A DNA stretch of 36,634 bases from Plebeiibacterium sediminum (GCF_026013605.1 NZ_JAPDPJ010000060.1:1-36634); one strand, 5' to 3'; counted from the first letter of the stretch, positions 24,738 through 33,646 are shown. Made by a program: numbers and translations. The notes: a model not told the origin generated them from the sequence alone.

Positions 24738-24883
24738 GTAAAAAATATTGTTATTGTAAAGATAGACGATAATCAAACAGGAATCCTTCGCATTATAAGT
24801 AAAAATTCACCTAAAATTTCAAACAAGCAATAATTATAGTCTTATTTTAATATATTTATAATGGATAACTAATATCAATTCCT

Positions 24884-27109
24884 ATGCGATTAAACCTTAT
24901 TTTATTTCTTTTTTTATTTGCAACCCCTGCCATTTTCGGTAAAGAAATCAAAGAAATATTACTTTTAAACTCTTATCATCCGGGATTTGAATGGACTGAA
25001 GATTTAACCAGGGGTGTGATTGATGGTATGGGAGATTTAAGTTCGTGCAGGGTTTTTGTGGAATATATGGACTTTAAAAGATTTCCACAAAAAGATTTTT
25101 ATAACGAACTCACCAAACTCTATAAAAAGAAATACAACAACTTAAAATTAGATGGTATTATATGTGCTGATAATTTTGCGTTTGAGTATTTTCTTCAAAT
25201 GGGTGACAGTATATGGAACGATAGCATTCCTGTTTCAGTTTGTGGAGTAAACAATATTGATAGTTTTAACTTTAACAAAAACAGAATTAAGGTTATACGT
25301 GAAGATCTTGATATTAAAAACACCTTAAAACAAGCCTTTATATTAAACCCCCAAACTGACACTTTAATCGTCATTTCAGATAAAACCCTTTCCGGAGAGA
25401 TCTTTTTATCTCAATTTAAAACAGGCTTAAACGAATTTAAACCCTCCTTCCCTTATATCATCCTGGATGGATCGGATTATGATTCAATAAAAGAAAAACT
25501 ACCTCTTATTCAAAAGGACAATAAAATTATTATCCTGCTGAGTTTGTATTCGAATAAATACGACGTTCCAATTGAAATGAAATACCTGGGTATGGAGCTT
25601 CTTCAGGATGTAAATATTCCTATTTACAGCTTTTGGGAATTTCTGCTTGGTGATTTTATTGTGGGTGGCCATTTAATAAGCTCCTATCATCAGGGTTATG
25701 ATGCTGCCCAATTATTAGCTCAAAGAATTAACAATCCCGAAGCCATCGTAAACCAATACTCTTCAAGCAAGTATAATTATAAATATGATTTTAATTTAAT
25801 AGAAAAATACAATCTTAATTACGATAAGTTACCTAAGAACACCATCTTCTTAAATAAAGAGATTCCGTTTTATGTGAAGCATAAAAAGAAATTAATATTT
25901 TTTACTTCCATACTTATTATTCTGGTTATTTTAAATTTTTTATTGATTACCAATGCTATACGGAGGCGAAGTATTCAAAGACAATTAACCGAGAGTGAAA
26001 AAAGGCTGGAATTAGCGCTGGAAAGTGCCAATGAGGGCTTTTGGGATATTTCATTGGTAAACAGAGAAGTGGTTTATAACAACAGATTCGCCCATCTGTT
26101 AGGGTATGACTCTGCTGACAACATAGATATTAACATTAACAATTGGGAACAATTTATTTACACAAAAGACCTTAAAAAGGTAAAAGACAATTGGGATAAA
26201 TATAAATCCGGGAAAACAAATCTATTTAAATCTGAAGCCCGATTATACCTTAAAAATAAAACCATTCAATGGTTCTCCATTCATGGCAAAATTACCGATA
26301 CAGATACAAATGGCAATCCTCTCCGCATTACAGGGGTGTTAATGAATATTTCAGAGCAAAAGAGAATTGAGGTAAAGTTAAAAAGAGCAAAGGAAAAGGC
26401 TGAAGAGAGCGATAAACTCAAATCCCGTTTTTTAGCTAATATGAGCCATGAAATACGTACACCGATGAATGCCATTTTAGGGTTCTCAGACATTCTCCTT
26501 TCTCAGGATCTTGAACACATAGAACAAAGTGATTATCTGGACCAGATAAAAACTTCAGGTGAAAATTTACTCAATATTATCAATGACATTGTTGATATTT
26601 CAAAAATAGAATCTGATCAGTTAAAGATTAGAAATGAGAAATTTGATCTGAATCAGGTACTTAAACATATCAAATACTCTGTTGATACTTTAATAAAATC
26701 GAGAAATAAAGATATCAGATTCGAAATTAGATGCCCTTATCCAATACTTTGGCTTAATTCTGATCCCTTTAGAATTGAACAGGTATTATTAAACCTTTTA
26801 TCTAATGCCGTAAAATTCACTTCTGAAGGAACTGTTTCGCTAAAGATTAACAAACATGATGAAAAAATATTAATCATAAAAGTAATTGATACTGGTGAAG
26901 GCATATCTCCGGAAGATTTAAATATTATTTTTGAGCGATTCAGACAAGCAGAAAGAACAACAAAAGTAAATGCAGGAACCGGGCTTGGCCTGGCCATAAC
27001 AAAGAGTTTAATTGAATTAATGGGCGGTTCTATATCCGTAGAATCAAAATTAAATGAAGGTTCTGTTTTTACTATTGCTTTGCCTGTAGTGTATACTAAC
27101 AACATTTAG
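24884..27109 (+). CDS. Sensor histidine kinase with periplasmic binding-protein-like sensor
   Basis: 741 residues. A signal peptide (LNLILFLFLFATPAIFG) leads into a periplasmic domain of about 300 residues (EIKEILLLNSYHPGFEWTED; DGIICADNFAFEYF; IILLSLYSNKYDVPIEMKY) of the ABC-sub-bind type, as in XylF/BMP-like sugar or small-molecule binding proteins. A membrane span follows at about 333-357 (LIFFTSILIILVILNFLLI), then a PAS domain (about 370-490), HisKA with the phospho-accepting H522 (NMSHEIRTPMNAI), and the HATPase domain with N-box LLNLLSNAVKF and G-boxes DTGEGIS and GTGLGLAI. No receiver domain and no response regulator neighbour. It is divergent from the ECF sigma gene, with about 146 bases between starts, so the two may share control. 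The ligand is unknown. Confidence 0.92.
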   Translation: MRLNLILFLFLFATPAIFGKEIKEILLLNSYHPGFEWTEDLTRGVIDGMGDLSSCRVFVEYMDFKRFPQKDFYNELTKLYKKKYNNLKLDGIICADNFAFEYFLQMGDSIWNDSIPVSVCGVNNIDSFNFNKNRIKVIREDLDIKNTLKQAFILNPQTDTLIVISDKTLSGEIFLSQFKTGLNEFKPSFPYIILDGSDYDSIKEKLPLIQKDNKIIILLSLYSNKYDVPIEMKYLGMELLQDVNIPIYSFWEFLLGDFIVGGHLISSYHQGYDAAQLLAQRINNPEAIVNQYSSSKYNYKYDFNLIEKYNLNYDKLPKNTIFLNKEIPFYVKHKKKLIFFTSILIILVILNFLLITNAIRRRSIQRQLTESEKRLELALESANEGFWDISLVNREVVYNNRFAHLLGYDSADNIDININNWEQFIYTKDLKKVKDNWDKYKSGKTNLFKSEARLYLKNKTIQWFSIHGKITDTDTNGNPLRITGVLMNISEQKRIEVKLKRAKEKAEESDKLKSRFLANMSHEIRTPMNAILGFSDILLSQDLEHIEQSDYLDQIKTSGENLLNIINDIVDISKIESDQLKIRNEKFDLNQVLKHIKYSVDTLIKSRNKDIRFEIRCPYPILWLNSDPFRIEQVLLNLLSNAVKFTSEGTVSLKINKHDEKILIIKVIDTGEGISPEDLNIIFERFRQAERTTKVNAGTGLGLAITKSLIELMGGSISVESKLNEGSVFTIALPVVYTNNI

Positions 27110-27117
27110 TATATTTG
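27110..27117 (+). promoter_or_regulatory. rsmE promoter -7 element
   Basis: TATATTTG followed by TCGCC is a perfect -7 match, and it begins one base after the stop codon of the histidine kinase gene, 25 bases before the rsmE ATG. No good -33 element is visible in the kinase coding end. It suggests rsmE has its own promoter. Confidence 0.6.
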
Positions 27118-27142
27118 TCGCCTTGTAAATAAGATTATAGTT

Positions 27143-27853
27143 ATGCAGTTATTTTTTGACGATAAATTTTCAGCAGAAAATCCCATATTAAATACAGAAG
27201 AATCAAAACATTGCGTTCGGGTTTTAAGACATACCAATGGAGATGAGATTTCAATATTAAATGGTAGTGGTACTATTTTTACGGCAAAAATAACAGATGC
27301 TAATCCTAAGGCATGCAAGCTAGATATCATTGATGCTAAAATTGATAAAGAGCGTTCTTTTAGCATTCATATGGTGGTAGCTCCTACAAAAAATATTGAT
27401 CGTTTTGAATGGTTTTTAGAGAAGGCAACTGAAATAGGTGTTGAACAAATTACCCCTATAATATGCGATCATTCAGAAAGAAAAGTAATTAAACCGGAAC
27501 GTTTGGAGAAAGTTTTAATTTCTGCAACCAAGCAATCTTTAAAATCATATAAACCGGTTTTAAACCCCTTAGTCAAATTCAAAGATTTTATTAAAGATCA
27601 AGAAAATAGCAGCGACAATAAATTTATTGCGCATTGCTACGACAGCAGTAAAACACTATTGAAAGAATGCTATAAGCAAAATACAGATGCCATCATTTTA
27701 ATTGGCCCTGAAGGTGATTTCTCTGAAGAGGAAGTAAAATTAGCTACGGCAAATAACTTTCAGGCCATATCATTAGGTAAAGCCCGACTTAGAACTGAAA
27801 CTGCTGCACTAATGGCTTGTGCAACAGTTAATTTTATCAATTTAACAGACTAA
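27143..27853 (+). CDS. rsmE: RsmE, 16S rRNA (uracil-1498-N3)-methyltransferase
   Basis: SAM-dependent methyltransferase that modifies U1498 of 16S rRNA. 236 residues, the usual length. The N-terminal PUA-like part (MQLFFDDKF; EESKHCVRVLRHTNGDEISILNGSG) precedes the SPOUT knot domain with WFLEKATEIGVEQITPI, HSERKVIKPERLEKVLISATKQS, IGPEGDFSEEEVKLA and the C-terminal knot SLGKARLRTETAA, all characteristic of RsmE. The gene ends 4 bases inside the 3' end of the convergent Rrf2 gene. Identification is secure. Confidence 0.97.
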   Translation: MQLFFDDKFSAENPILNTEESKHCVRVLRHTNGDEISILNGSGTIFTAKITDANPKACKLDIIDAKIDKERSFSIHMVVAPTKNIDRFEWFLEKATEIGVEQITPIICDHSERKVIKPERLEKVLISATKQSLKSYKPVLNPLVKFKDFIKDQENSSDNKFIAHCYDSSKTLLKECYKQNTDAIILIGPEGDFSEEEVKLATANNFQAISLGKARLRTETAALMACATVNFINLTD

Positions 27854-28248
27854 AGATAATCTGACAGTTTTTGTTGACCAAGGAAATCTCTGAATCTACA
27901 AGCAAGTACTTCGGCTACATCCCCCATAATACACTGATTAAAAGGACAATCTTTTTTCTCACCAGGACAACCTTGTACTTCAACCGGGCCTTCTATCACT
28001 TCATAAAGCTCTAATAATGTGATTTCACTTGGCTCCTTTTTAAGAACAAATCCTCCACTAGGTCCCCTGTTTGATGAAACAAAATTTTCTTTAGCCAAAC
28101 GTTGAAACACCTTTGCTACATGATGTCTTGAACTATTAATTTGTTCAGATATTTGATTTACATTAAGTTTATGATCAGTTTTTGCAATAAGAACCATTCC
28201 ATGCAATGCAATTGATGCAGCTTCTGAAAGTGTAATAATCTTTGACAT
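27850..28248 (-). CDS. Rrf2-family transcriptional regulator
   Basis: A winged-helix regulator of 132 residues from the ATG at 28248 (MSKIITLSEAASIALHG); the frame upstream opens without an ATG and adds a stretch not seen in the family. DNA-binding region: VNQISEQINSSRHHVAKVFQRL followed by the wing FVSSNRGPSGGFVL. Four cysteines in GCPGEKKDCPFNQCIMGD and LACRF (spacing C-x6-C-x4-C-x10-C) sit where IscR/NsrR-type relatives hold an iron-sulphur cluster, so redox, NO or cluster sensing is likely. The spacing is not the standard IscR or NsrR one. Targets are not evident; the gene is convergent with rsmE (4-base overlap of 3' ends), with no operon partner. Confidence 0.9.
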   Translation of the reverse strand: MSKIITLSEAASIALHGMVLIAKTDHKLNVNQISEQINSSRHHVAKVFQRLAKENFVSSNRGPSGGFVLKKEPSEITLLELYEVIEGPVEVQGCPGEKKDCPFNQCIMGDVAEVLACRFRDFLGQQKLSDYL

Positions 28249-28361
28249 TAGTAGGGATTGATAAAAATTAACATATATGTAATACTTCAGCAAAATACAG
28301 CAAAAAATCGCAGACTCTGAAGTAAAATCTCATTTTTTATTTAAAATTATATTTAAATAAC

Positions 28362-28389
28362 AAAAAAACCGCAGTTACAAACTGCGGCT
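28362..28389 (-). terminator. Terminator of the PPi phosphofructokinase gene
   Basis: A stem CCGCAGTT...AACTGCGG (outer arms 28369-28374 and 28382-28387) is followed on the minus strand by seven T (complement of 28362-28368). It lies about 28 bases beyond the stop codon at 28417 and looks like a textbook intrinsic terminator. Confidence 0.9.
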
Positions 28390-28416
28390 TTCTATATCTC
28401 ATTATTTCAAAAGTAA

Positions 28417-30063
28417 TTATTTACTTTCTTCAATTAATGTTTTAGTTGGCAAGTCACATACTTCAGTTGGACCAAAGTACTGAATTGGACCTGGGTATAC
28501 ATACTTAGTATTTAATCCCCAATCATCTCTTTTTGCAGCGTAAGCTTTAAATGGAGCACCATCTAATCTTACAAGTGCTTTTTGAATAACTGGTTTCATT
28601 TCTCCGTGACGACGCTCCATATTCATCATCATGGTTACAGGTACACCACCAGCGATCCACTCAGCAGCAGGAGCTGTTAAGTTACGTACAGATGACATAT
28701 AACCTGATTTACCTTCAGCGATAAGAACAGATGCTGTATATCCTAATGAATAACAGTAATCTGCATCAAAGTTAGAAGGAGCAGCACAACGACCTTCGTA
28801 TCCAAAGAAGTGAACCTGAGTAGAGAATTTACCTGCATAAGTACCTTCTTTTTTCATCTTTTTCAATTTAGCTTTAACCATATCAGCTAAAAGCTTTTCA
28901 GTTTCAATTAATGATACTTGTACGTTACCGTGTGGGTCACGATCTAACATTAACTGATTTGCAATACTGTTTGGTAAGCTTTTGAATACTTCTGCCATTT
29001 CTGCAGATAATTTTTCAACTAAGTATTCTCTCTTCTCTTTATTTGTTTCAAAAGCATTAACCTCAGCTTCGTTATGAGCTAATAAATCGTTTAATTCAGC
29101 AATTAATTTTTTCATTGCAGGAATAAACTCGATTAATCCTTCAGGAATAAGAACTGTACCAAAGTTTTCACCATTTGCAGCACGAGCAACAACTTTATCT
29201 GCGATGTAAGTTACAACTTCATCAAGAGTCATATTGTTAGCTTCCACTTCTTCAGAAATGATCGCAACGTTTGGCTGAGTTTGTAATGCACACTCTAATG
29301 CAATATGAGAAGCTGAACGTCCCATTAATTTAATAAAGTGCCAGTATTTTTTAGCAGAGTTAGCATCACGTTGGATGTTACCAATTAATTCGCTATATAC
29401 TTTACATGCAGTATCAAAACCAAATGAAGTTTCAATCATTTCGTTTTTAAGGTCACCATCAATTGTTTTAGGACAACCAATTACCTGAACACCTGCATTT
29501 TTAGCTAAATAGTACTCAGCTAATACACAAGCATTTGTATTTGAATCATCACCACCAATAATAACCAATGCATTAATTCCTAAAGCTTTACAGTTAGCTA
29601 AACCTTTATCGAATTGCTCAGTTTCTTCTAATTTTGTTCTACCTGAACCAATAATATCAAAACCTCCGGTGTTTCTGTAGTGGTTGATAATATCATCAGT
29701 TAATTCTTTATAATCATTGTCAACTAAACCACCAGGACCTCCTAAGAAACCATACACTTTATTTGCAGGGTTTAACTTTTTTAATCCATCATAAATTCCT
29801 GAAATTACGTTATGACCTCCTGGTGCCTGACCTCCAGAAAGAATCAAACCAACGCTAATTGGTTCAGTTGTTGCTGTAGATTCACCTTCTTCAAAGGTTA
29901 ATACAGGCATTCCATAAGTATTAGGAAAAAGTTTTTCGATATCAGCCTGATCTGCAACTGACTCAGTGTTTTTTCCTTCAACAATTTTTACAGAACCATT
30001 AAGTGCTGCTGGTAATTTTGGAGAGTAGCTCTCTCTTGCGATTTGAAGTGGACTTTTAATCAT
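28417..30063 (-). CDS. pfp: PPi-dependent phosphofructokinase (PFP)
   Basis: Pyrophosphate:fructose-6-phosphate 1-phosphotransferase, a reversible glycolytic enzyme using PPi instead of ATP. 548 residues from the ATG at 30063 ([17 protein letters not shown]); the frame's earlier start is a TTG. The length matches the long PFP class (plant beta subunit, Borrelia, Bacteroidota), far above the ~320 of ATP-type PFK. Active-site sequences: [25 protein letters not shown] (170-178, D173 marking PPi use), [10 protein letters not shown] (K199 instead of the ATP-type G), and [14 protein letters not shown]. Terminated by a strong hairpin. It is divergent from the second PFK, with a 385-base spacer. Function is secure from the motifs. 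Confidence 0.96.
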   Translation of the reverse strand: MIKSPLQIARESYSPKLPAALNGSVKIVEGKNTESVADQADIEKLFPNTYGMPVLTFEEGESTATTEPISVGLILSGGQAPGGHNVISGIYDGLKKLNPANKVYGFLGGPGGLVDNDYKELTDDIINHYRNTGGFDIIGSGRTKLEETEQFDKGLANCKALGINALVIIGGDDSNTNACVLAEYYLAKNAGVQVIGCPKTIDGDLKNEMIETSFGFDTACKVYSELIGNIQRDANSAKKYWHFIKLMGRSASHIALECALQTQPNVAIISEEVEANNMTLDEVVTYIADKVVARAANGENFGTVLIPEGLIEFIPAMKKLIAELNDLLAHNEAEVNAFETNKEKREYLVEKLSAEMAEVFKSLPNSIANQLMLDRDPHGNVQVSLIETEKLLADMVKAKLKKMKKEGTYAGKFSTQVHFFGYEGRCAAPSNFDADYCYSLGYTASVLIAEGKSGYMSSVRNLTAPAAEWIAGGVPVTMMMNMERRHGEMKPVIQKALVRLDGAPFKAYAAKRDDWGLNTKYVYPGPIQYFGPTEVCDLPTKTLIEESK

Positions 30064-30448
30064 CTTATCCAAATATTAATATAGTTTTTAGAAAAATTTT
30101 CCTGAATAATTCAAATTTTCAGCACTTTACATCAATACTAAACCGTTTTATACCGAATATAAAAGGCGAAAATTTAAAGAGCTGCAAAATTGTCTATATT
30201 TTTTCAAATTCGAAAAAAAATACCTTATTTATTTACGATTTAACAGTAATTTAAACTCATTATCTTTTAAAAATCACCTTTTTTCAAGTAAACACTTGAT
30301 TCTGAACAGTTAGTTTGCAATTTTCTCTAAAAAACTACGCTCCTTTTAAAGTTATTCACTATATTTAAATAACTCATCTACTGTTCATTTTGATGATATA
30401 TTCAATTCTTAAGCGTTAAAATTTTAGCTAACCCCAAAAATCAAGCAA
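30064..30448. other. Divergent promoter region between the two phosphofructokinase genes
   Basis: This 385-base AT-rich spacer separates the two divergent genes and must hold both promoters. I find only near matches to TAnnTTTG (for example TTAGTTTG around 30309) and no perfect -33/-7 pair. No ORF, no stable hairpin and no riboswitch-like structure was recognised. Confidence 0.5.
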
Positions 30449-31663
30449 ATGAATCATTCAAAGTTAACCATTGGTATTTTAACCGGAGGTGGTGATGTTC
30501 CGGGTTTAAATCCTGCTATCAGAGCTATAACACTACGAGCAATCAGAGAAGGCTACAATGTAATAGGTATTAAAAATGGCTGGAAAGGTGTTATTAGTAT
30601 TGACAGATCCAAAAAATTAGAAGACCAAACCTTTTGTATTCCTCTAACCGAACTTACTGTTAACCGAATAGGAAGAACCGGAGGAACGTTTTTACATTCG
30701 AGCCGAACAAAAGCTACCAAAGTAGCTCAAAAAGATATACCCGATCACCTTAAGGACAAATACAAAGATGAGTATACTGATTTGACTGACGAGGCTGTTG
30801 CTAACTTAAAATACATTGGAATCGATTACCTTGTGCCTATTGGTGGAGATGATACACTGAGTTATGCAGTTCGTTTACATAAAGAAGGGATCAAAGTAAT
30901 AGGTATCCCAAAAACAATGGATGGGGATGTTCCCGGAACTGAATATTGTATAGGATTTAGTACCTGTATTACCCGCACTATAGAACTAACTCATGAACTA
31001 AGAACCTGTGCCGGATCGCACGAACGATTTTTAGTTCTTGAAGTATTTGGTCGGAACGCGGGCTTTTCTGCACTGCTACCAACAATAGGTGGAGCTGCCG
31101 ACAGATGTGTTATACCGGAATATTCCATCAACACAGAACGCCTAACTGAATTAATGGTAGAAGACAGACGCAACAACCCAAGTAATTACTCTGTAGTTTT
31201 GGTCTCTGAAGGTGCTACTTTTGATGGACAGGAAATTATTTATTCAGATGCAGAAACAGATGCCTTTGGACATAAGAAACTGGGTGGTATTGGAGAACAA
31301 ATAGGTAAAGAATTAAGAAGACACTCTGCAAAATACAATAATGGCAGAGAAATTAATATTATAAACCAAAAACTGGGTTATTTGGTTAGATCAGGACAAC
31401 CAGATGCACTGGATTCCATTATTCCTACTACATACGGCAATATGGCTATGGATTTAATTATTAAAGGAGAATCCGGACATATGGTTTGTATCAAAAATGG
31501 AAAATTCGACTATGTATCCATTGAAGCAGTTAAAAAAGATCAACATGGTGAAAGCATCAAGAAAGTAAACATTGCAAAATTTTACGATACAGACAGATAC
31601 AGACCAATATTTCAAAATCTGATTGGAGATCCAATGATGTTCCTTACTACAGATTTTACTTAA
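30449..31663 (+). CDS. pfkA: 6-phosphofructokinase family enzyme, PPi-type residues
   Basis: Phosphofructokinase of 404 residues, longer than classical PfkA, as in the group III bacterial enzymes. It starts KLTIGILTGGGDVPGLNPAIRA, with the phosphate-donor loop GGDDT at 132-136 and PKTMDGD at 154-160. In the family, Asp at the fourth position of GGDD and Lys in PKT mark PPi rather than ATP as donor (ATP enzymes carry Gly at both positions). Substrate-binding segments VFGRNAGFSALLPTIGGAAD and RSGQPDALDS are present. I keep the common gene name, but the enzyme is likely PPi-dependent or dual. It stands alone between the divergent pfp and a strong terminator. Confidence 0.92.
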   Translation: MNHSKLTIGILTGGGDVPGLNPAIRAITLRAIREGYNVIGIKNGWKGVISIDRSKKLEDQTFCIPLTELTVNRIGRTGGTFLHSSRTKATKVAQKDIPDHLKDKYKDEYTDLTDEAVANLKYIGIDYLVPIGGDDTLSYAVRLHKEGIKVIGIPKTMDGDVPGTEYCIGFSTCITRTIELTHELRTCAGSHERFLVLEVFGRNAGFSALLPTIGGAADRCVIPEYSINTERLTELMVEDRRNNPSNYSVVLVSEGATFDGQEIIYSDAETDAFGHKKLGGIGEQIGKELRRHSAKYNNGREINIINQKLGYLVRSGQPDALDSIIPTTYGNMAMDLIIKGESGHMVCIKNGKFDYVSIEAVKKDQHGESIKKVNIAKFYDTDRYRPIFQNLIGDPMMFLTTDFT

Positions 31664-31666
31664 AAT

Positions 31667-31698
31667 AAAAAGCCTGAGGTCCTGATCTCAGGCTTTTT
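31667..31698 (+). terminator. Terminator of the phosphofructokinase gene
   Basis: A perfect 12-bp stem, AAAAAGCCTGAG (31667-31678) and CTCAGGCTTTTT (31687-31698), with an 8-base loop, starts four bases after the stop codon. The A and T tracts on either side make it able to work in both directions. Confidence 0.92.
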
Positions 31699-31708
31699 AT
31701 TTTTATGT

Positions 31709-31739
31709 CTTGCTTTTGCATTTCTTAATTATATCTTTG
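31709..31739 (+). promoter_or_regulatory. Promoter of the glycosyltransferase gene
   Basis: CTTG (31709-31712) is followed after 19 bases by TATCTTTG (31732-31739), a perfect Bacteroidota -7 element with a three-of-four -33 box. The ATG of the glycosyltransferase is 17 bases beyond it, so the leader is very short. It lies directly after the terminator of the previous gene. Confidence 0.7.
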
Positions 31740-31756
31740 TCGCAAACTAAATATTT

Positions 31757-32743
31757 ATGCCAAAGTTTTCGATTATTATTCCTGTATTTAATCGCCCTCA
31801 AGAAATTGATGAATTACTTCATAGTTTAACTGAAGTTAAATATTCAAATTTTGAAGTAATTATTGTTGAAGACGGATCATACCTGTCTTCTGAAGATATT
31901 TGCAATGGATATTCTTCTAAATTAAATCTTAAATACGTTACTCAGGATAATAGTGGACCTGGACCAGCCCGTAACTACGGAGCCAGTTTAGCTACAGGTG
32001 AAATATTAATTTTCTTTGATTCTGATTGCTTAATTCCTAAAGACTATTTTGAGCATGTTAATCATTATTTTAGCACTGCTGATTGCTATGGAGGGCCAGA
32101 TAAAGCACACGAATCGTTTAATACAATTCAAAAGGCTATCAATTATTCAATGACTTCAACTTTAACTACAGGAGGTATAAGAGGAGGCAAAAAAAAATTG
32201 GATAGGTTCTACCCCCGAAGTTTTAATCTGGGAATTAAGAAAGAAGTTTTTGATCAATTACATGGTTTCGAAAGCTTAAGATTCGGAGAAGATCTTGACT
32301 TTAGTATGCGAATTCAGGAAAACGGATATAAAACCATGTTAATTGAAGATGCATGGGTTTATCATAAACGAAGAAATAACTTCAAATCGTTTTTTAAACA
32401 GGTATACAATTCTGGAATTGCCCGTATTAATTTAAATTTCCGTCATCCGGGAACCATCAAAATTGTTCATTGGATGCCTGCTATTTTTACGCTTGGCTTC
32501 TTTGTTTGGGTATTATTAAGTTTTATTTTTCCAACCATAGGTTGGTTACTACTTATTCCATCATTATTATTTTTAATTGATGCTACAATAAAAACCAAAG
32601 AAGTTATTCCTGGTTTTATTGCCATCATAACATCACATACACAACTATTTGGGTATGGAAGTGGGTTTCTTACCGCTTTTATTAAAAGACATCTTCTTAA
32701 AAAAGGAGAATTCTCCGCATTTAAGAAGAATTTTTACAAATAA
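31757..32743 (+). CDS. Family 2 glycosyltransferase with C-terminal membrane spans
   Basis: 328 residues. The GT-A catalytic domain opens with FSIIIPVFNRPQEIDELL, then EVIIVEDGS, NSGPGPARNYGA and the metal-binding FFDSDC (DxD-type). A likely catalytic region follows in FGEDLDFSMRIQENGY, the ED of the family. After residue 235 there are two or three hydrophobic spans (WMPAIFTLGFFVWVLLSFIF; IGWLLLIPSLLFLI), so it is membrane-bound with the catalytic domain in the cytoplasm. It probably adds a sugar to a lipid or surface polysaccharide precursor; donor and acceptor are unknown. Own promoter; no glycan cluster around it. Confidence 0.9.
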   Translation: MPKFSIIIPVFNRPQEIDELLHSLTEVKYSNFEVIIVEDGSYLSSEDICNGYSSKLNLKYVTQDNSGPGPARNYGASLATGEILIFFDSDCLIPKDYFEHVNHYFSTADCYGGPDKAHESFNTIQKAINYSMTSTLTTGGIRGGKKKLDRFYPRSFNLGIKKEVFDQLHGFESLRFGEDLDFSMRIQENGYKTMLIEDAWVYHKRRNNFKSFFKQVYNSGIARINLNFRHPGTIKIVHWMPAIFTLGFFVWVLLSFIFPTIGWLLLIPSLLFLIDATIKTKEVIPGFIAIITSHTQLFGYGSGFLTAFIKRHLLKKGEFSAFKKNFYK

Positions 32744-32770
32744 TACATACGCTATATTACCCCTATTAAA

Positions 32771-32947
32771 TCAACTACATTCTGTTTTTAAACTTTTTGA
32801 AAAGTTTAAAATATTTTGAATGGTTTGAGGTAATGGTGATAAATTTATATTTATAAAAAATGTATCAGGTAAATTCTCTATTACCTTAATAAGCGATAAA
32901 CTATATTCTTCAATATTCTCTTCAAAACTGGTATAATTCAAATCCAT
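32771..32947 (-). CDS. Small 58-residue protein after the second ECF sigma gene
   Basis: An ORF too short for the usual cut-off: ATG at 32947, TGA at 32771-32773. The product begins MDLNYTSFEENIEEYSLSLI, continues with KVIENLPDTFFININ and LSPLPQTIQNILNFSKSL, and ends with TECS. It is acidic at the start and amphipathic, with no membrane span and no signal peptide. It follows the sigma gene after 61 bases on the same strand, and the codon choice looks like that of its neighbours, so I think it is real and cotranscribed. Possible role: a small modulator of the sigma factor. The family is not recognised. Confidence 0.6.
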   Translation of the reverse strand: MDLNYTSFEENIEEYSLSLIKVIENLPDTFFININLSPLPQTIQNILNFSKSLKTECS

Positions 32948-33008
32948 AGGCTTTATAACATTAAAAATTTAATATTATAACGCCAATCATCTAATTATAT
33001 TGTAAAGA

Positions 33009-33599
33009 TTATACAGATAAAGAAAGATTTCTTTCTTCTACCATTGTTCTCATATTAATTAAAGCATATCTCATACGTCCTAAGGCAGTATTAATACTAA
33101 CTCCAGTCTCTTCTGCTATCTCTTTAAAGCTCAAGCCCATATAATGACGCATTTTTACCACTTCCTTTTGATTATCTGGTAAAAACTCAACCAACTCTCC
33201 TACTTCTTTTAATATTTGAGTAAATACAATTTTATCTTCAATGGTAGTATCAGAAAACTTTGCAGAATTTAATAAATCGTAATCATTGGCATCATTAGAT
33301 ACGGTTTGTAAATTCTTTTGTTTTCGGAAGTAATCAATGATCAAATTATGAGATATTCTCATTACCCACGAAGCAAATTTACCATTCTCAATATATTTTC
33401 CTTTTTTGAGATTAGTAATAACTTTAATAAAGGTATCCTGAAATATATCTTCGGCAAGTTCTTGATTCTTAACCATCATTAAAATATACGAGTATATTCT
33501 ATTCTTATGCCTATCAATTAAAATCTGCAAGCATTCTTCTTTCCCGCCAATGAAATATTTAATTAATTCATTTTCAGAAAGTAAAATTAACTTATCCAT
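33009..33599 (-). CDS. ECF sigma-70 factor (second)
   Basis: A sigma factor of 196 residues. Region 2: DRHKNRIYSYILMMVKNQELAEDIFQDTFIKV and KFASWVMRISHNLIIDYFRKQK. Region 4: LPDNQKEVVKMRHYMGLSFKEIAEETGVSINTALGRMRYALINMR. This last block (MGLSFKEIAEETGVSINTALGRMRYA) is typical of a widespread Bacteroidota ECF group that lacks a FecR-type partner. No anti-sigma gene is adjacent; the only partner on the same strand is the 58-residue ORF downstream. ATG at 33599. A weak promoter candidate lies at 33618-33646. Confidence 0.94.
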   Translation of the reverse strand: MDKLILLSENELIKYFIGGKEECLQILIDRHKNRIYSYILMMVKNQELAEDIFQDTFIKVITNLKKGKYIENGKFASWVMRISHNLIIDYFRKQKNLQTVSNDANDYDLLNSAKFSDTTIEDKIVFTQILKEVGELVEFLPDNQKEVVKMRHYMGLSFKEIAEETGVSINTALGRMRYALINMRTMVEERNLSLSV

Positions 33600-33617
33600 G
33601 TTTTAAACTTTTAAATT

Positions 33618-33646
33618 AAAGTGTAAACATTTCTTCTATAGGCAAA
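33618..33646 (-). promoter_or_regulatory. Weak promoter candidate for the second ECF sigma gene
   Basis: On the minus strand TTTG (33643-33646) and TACACTTT (33618-33625) are 17 bases apart, roughly the Bacteroidota layout but short in spacing and with a mismatched end of the -7 box. The rest of the 336-base gap 33600-33935 is AT-rich; I see no gene or stable structure in it. Confidence 0.3.

Noticed and set aside
26737-27366. Minus-strand open frames of 122 and 86 residues over the end of the kinase gene and the start of rsmE
   Set aside because: They lie fully antisense to two secure genes and show no family features; they follow from the codon use of the plus-strand genes.
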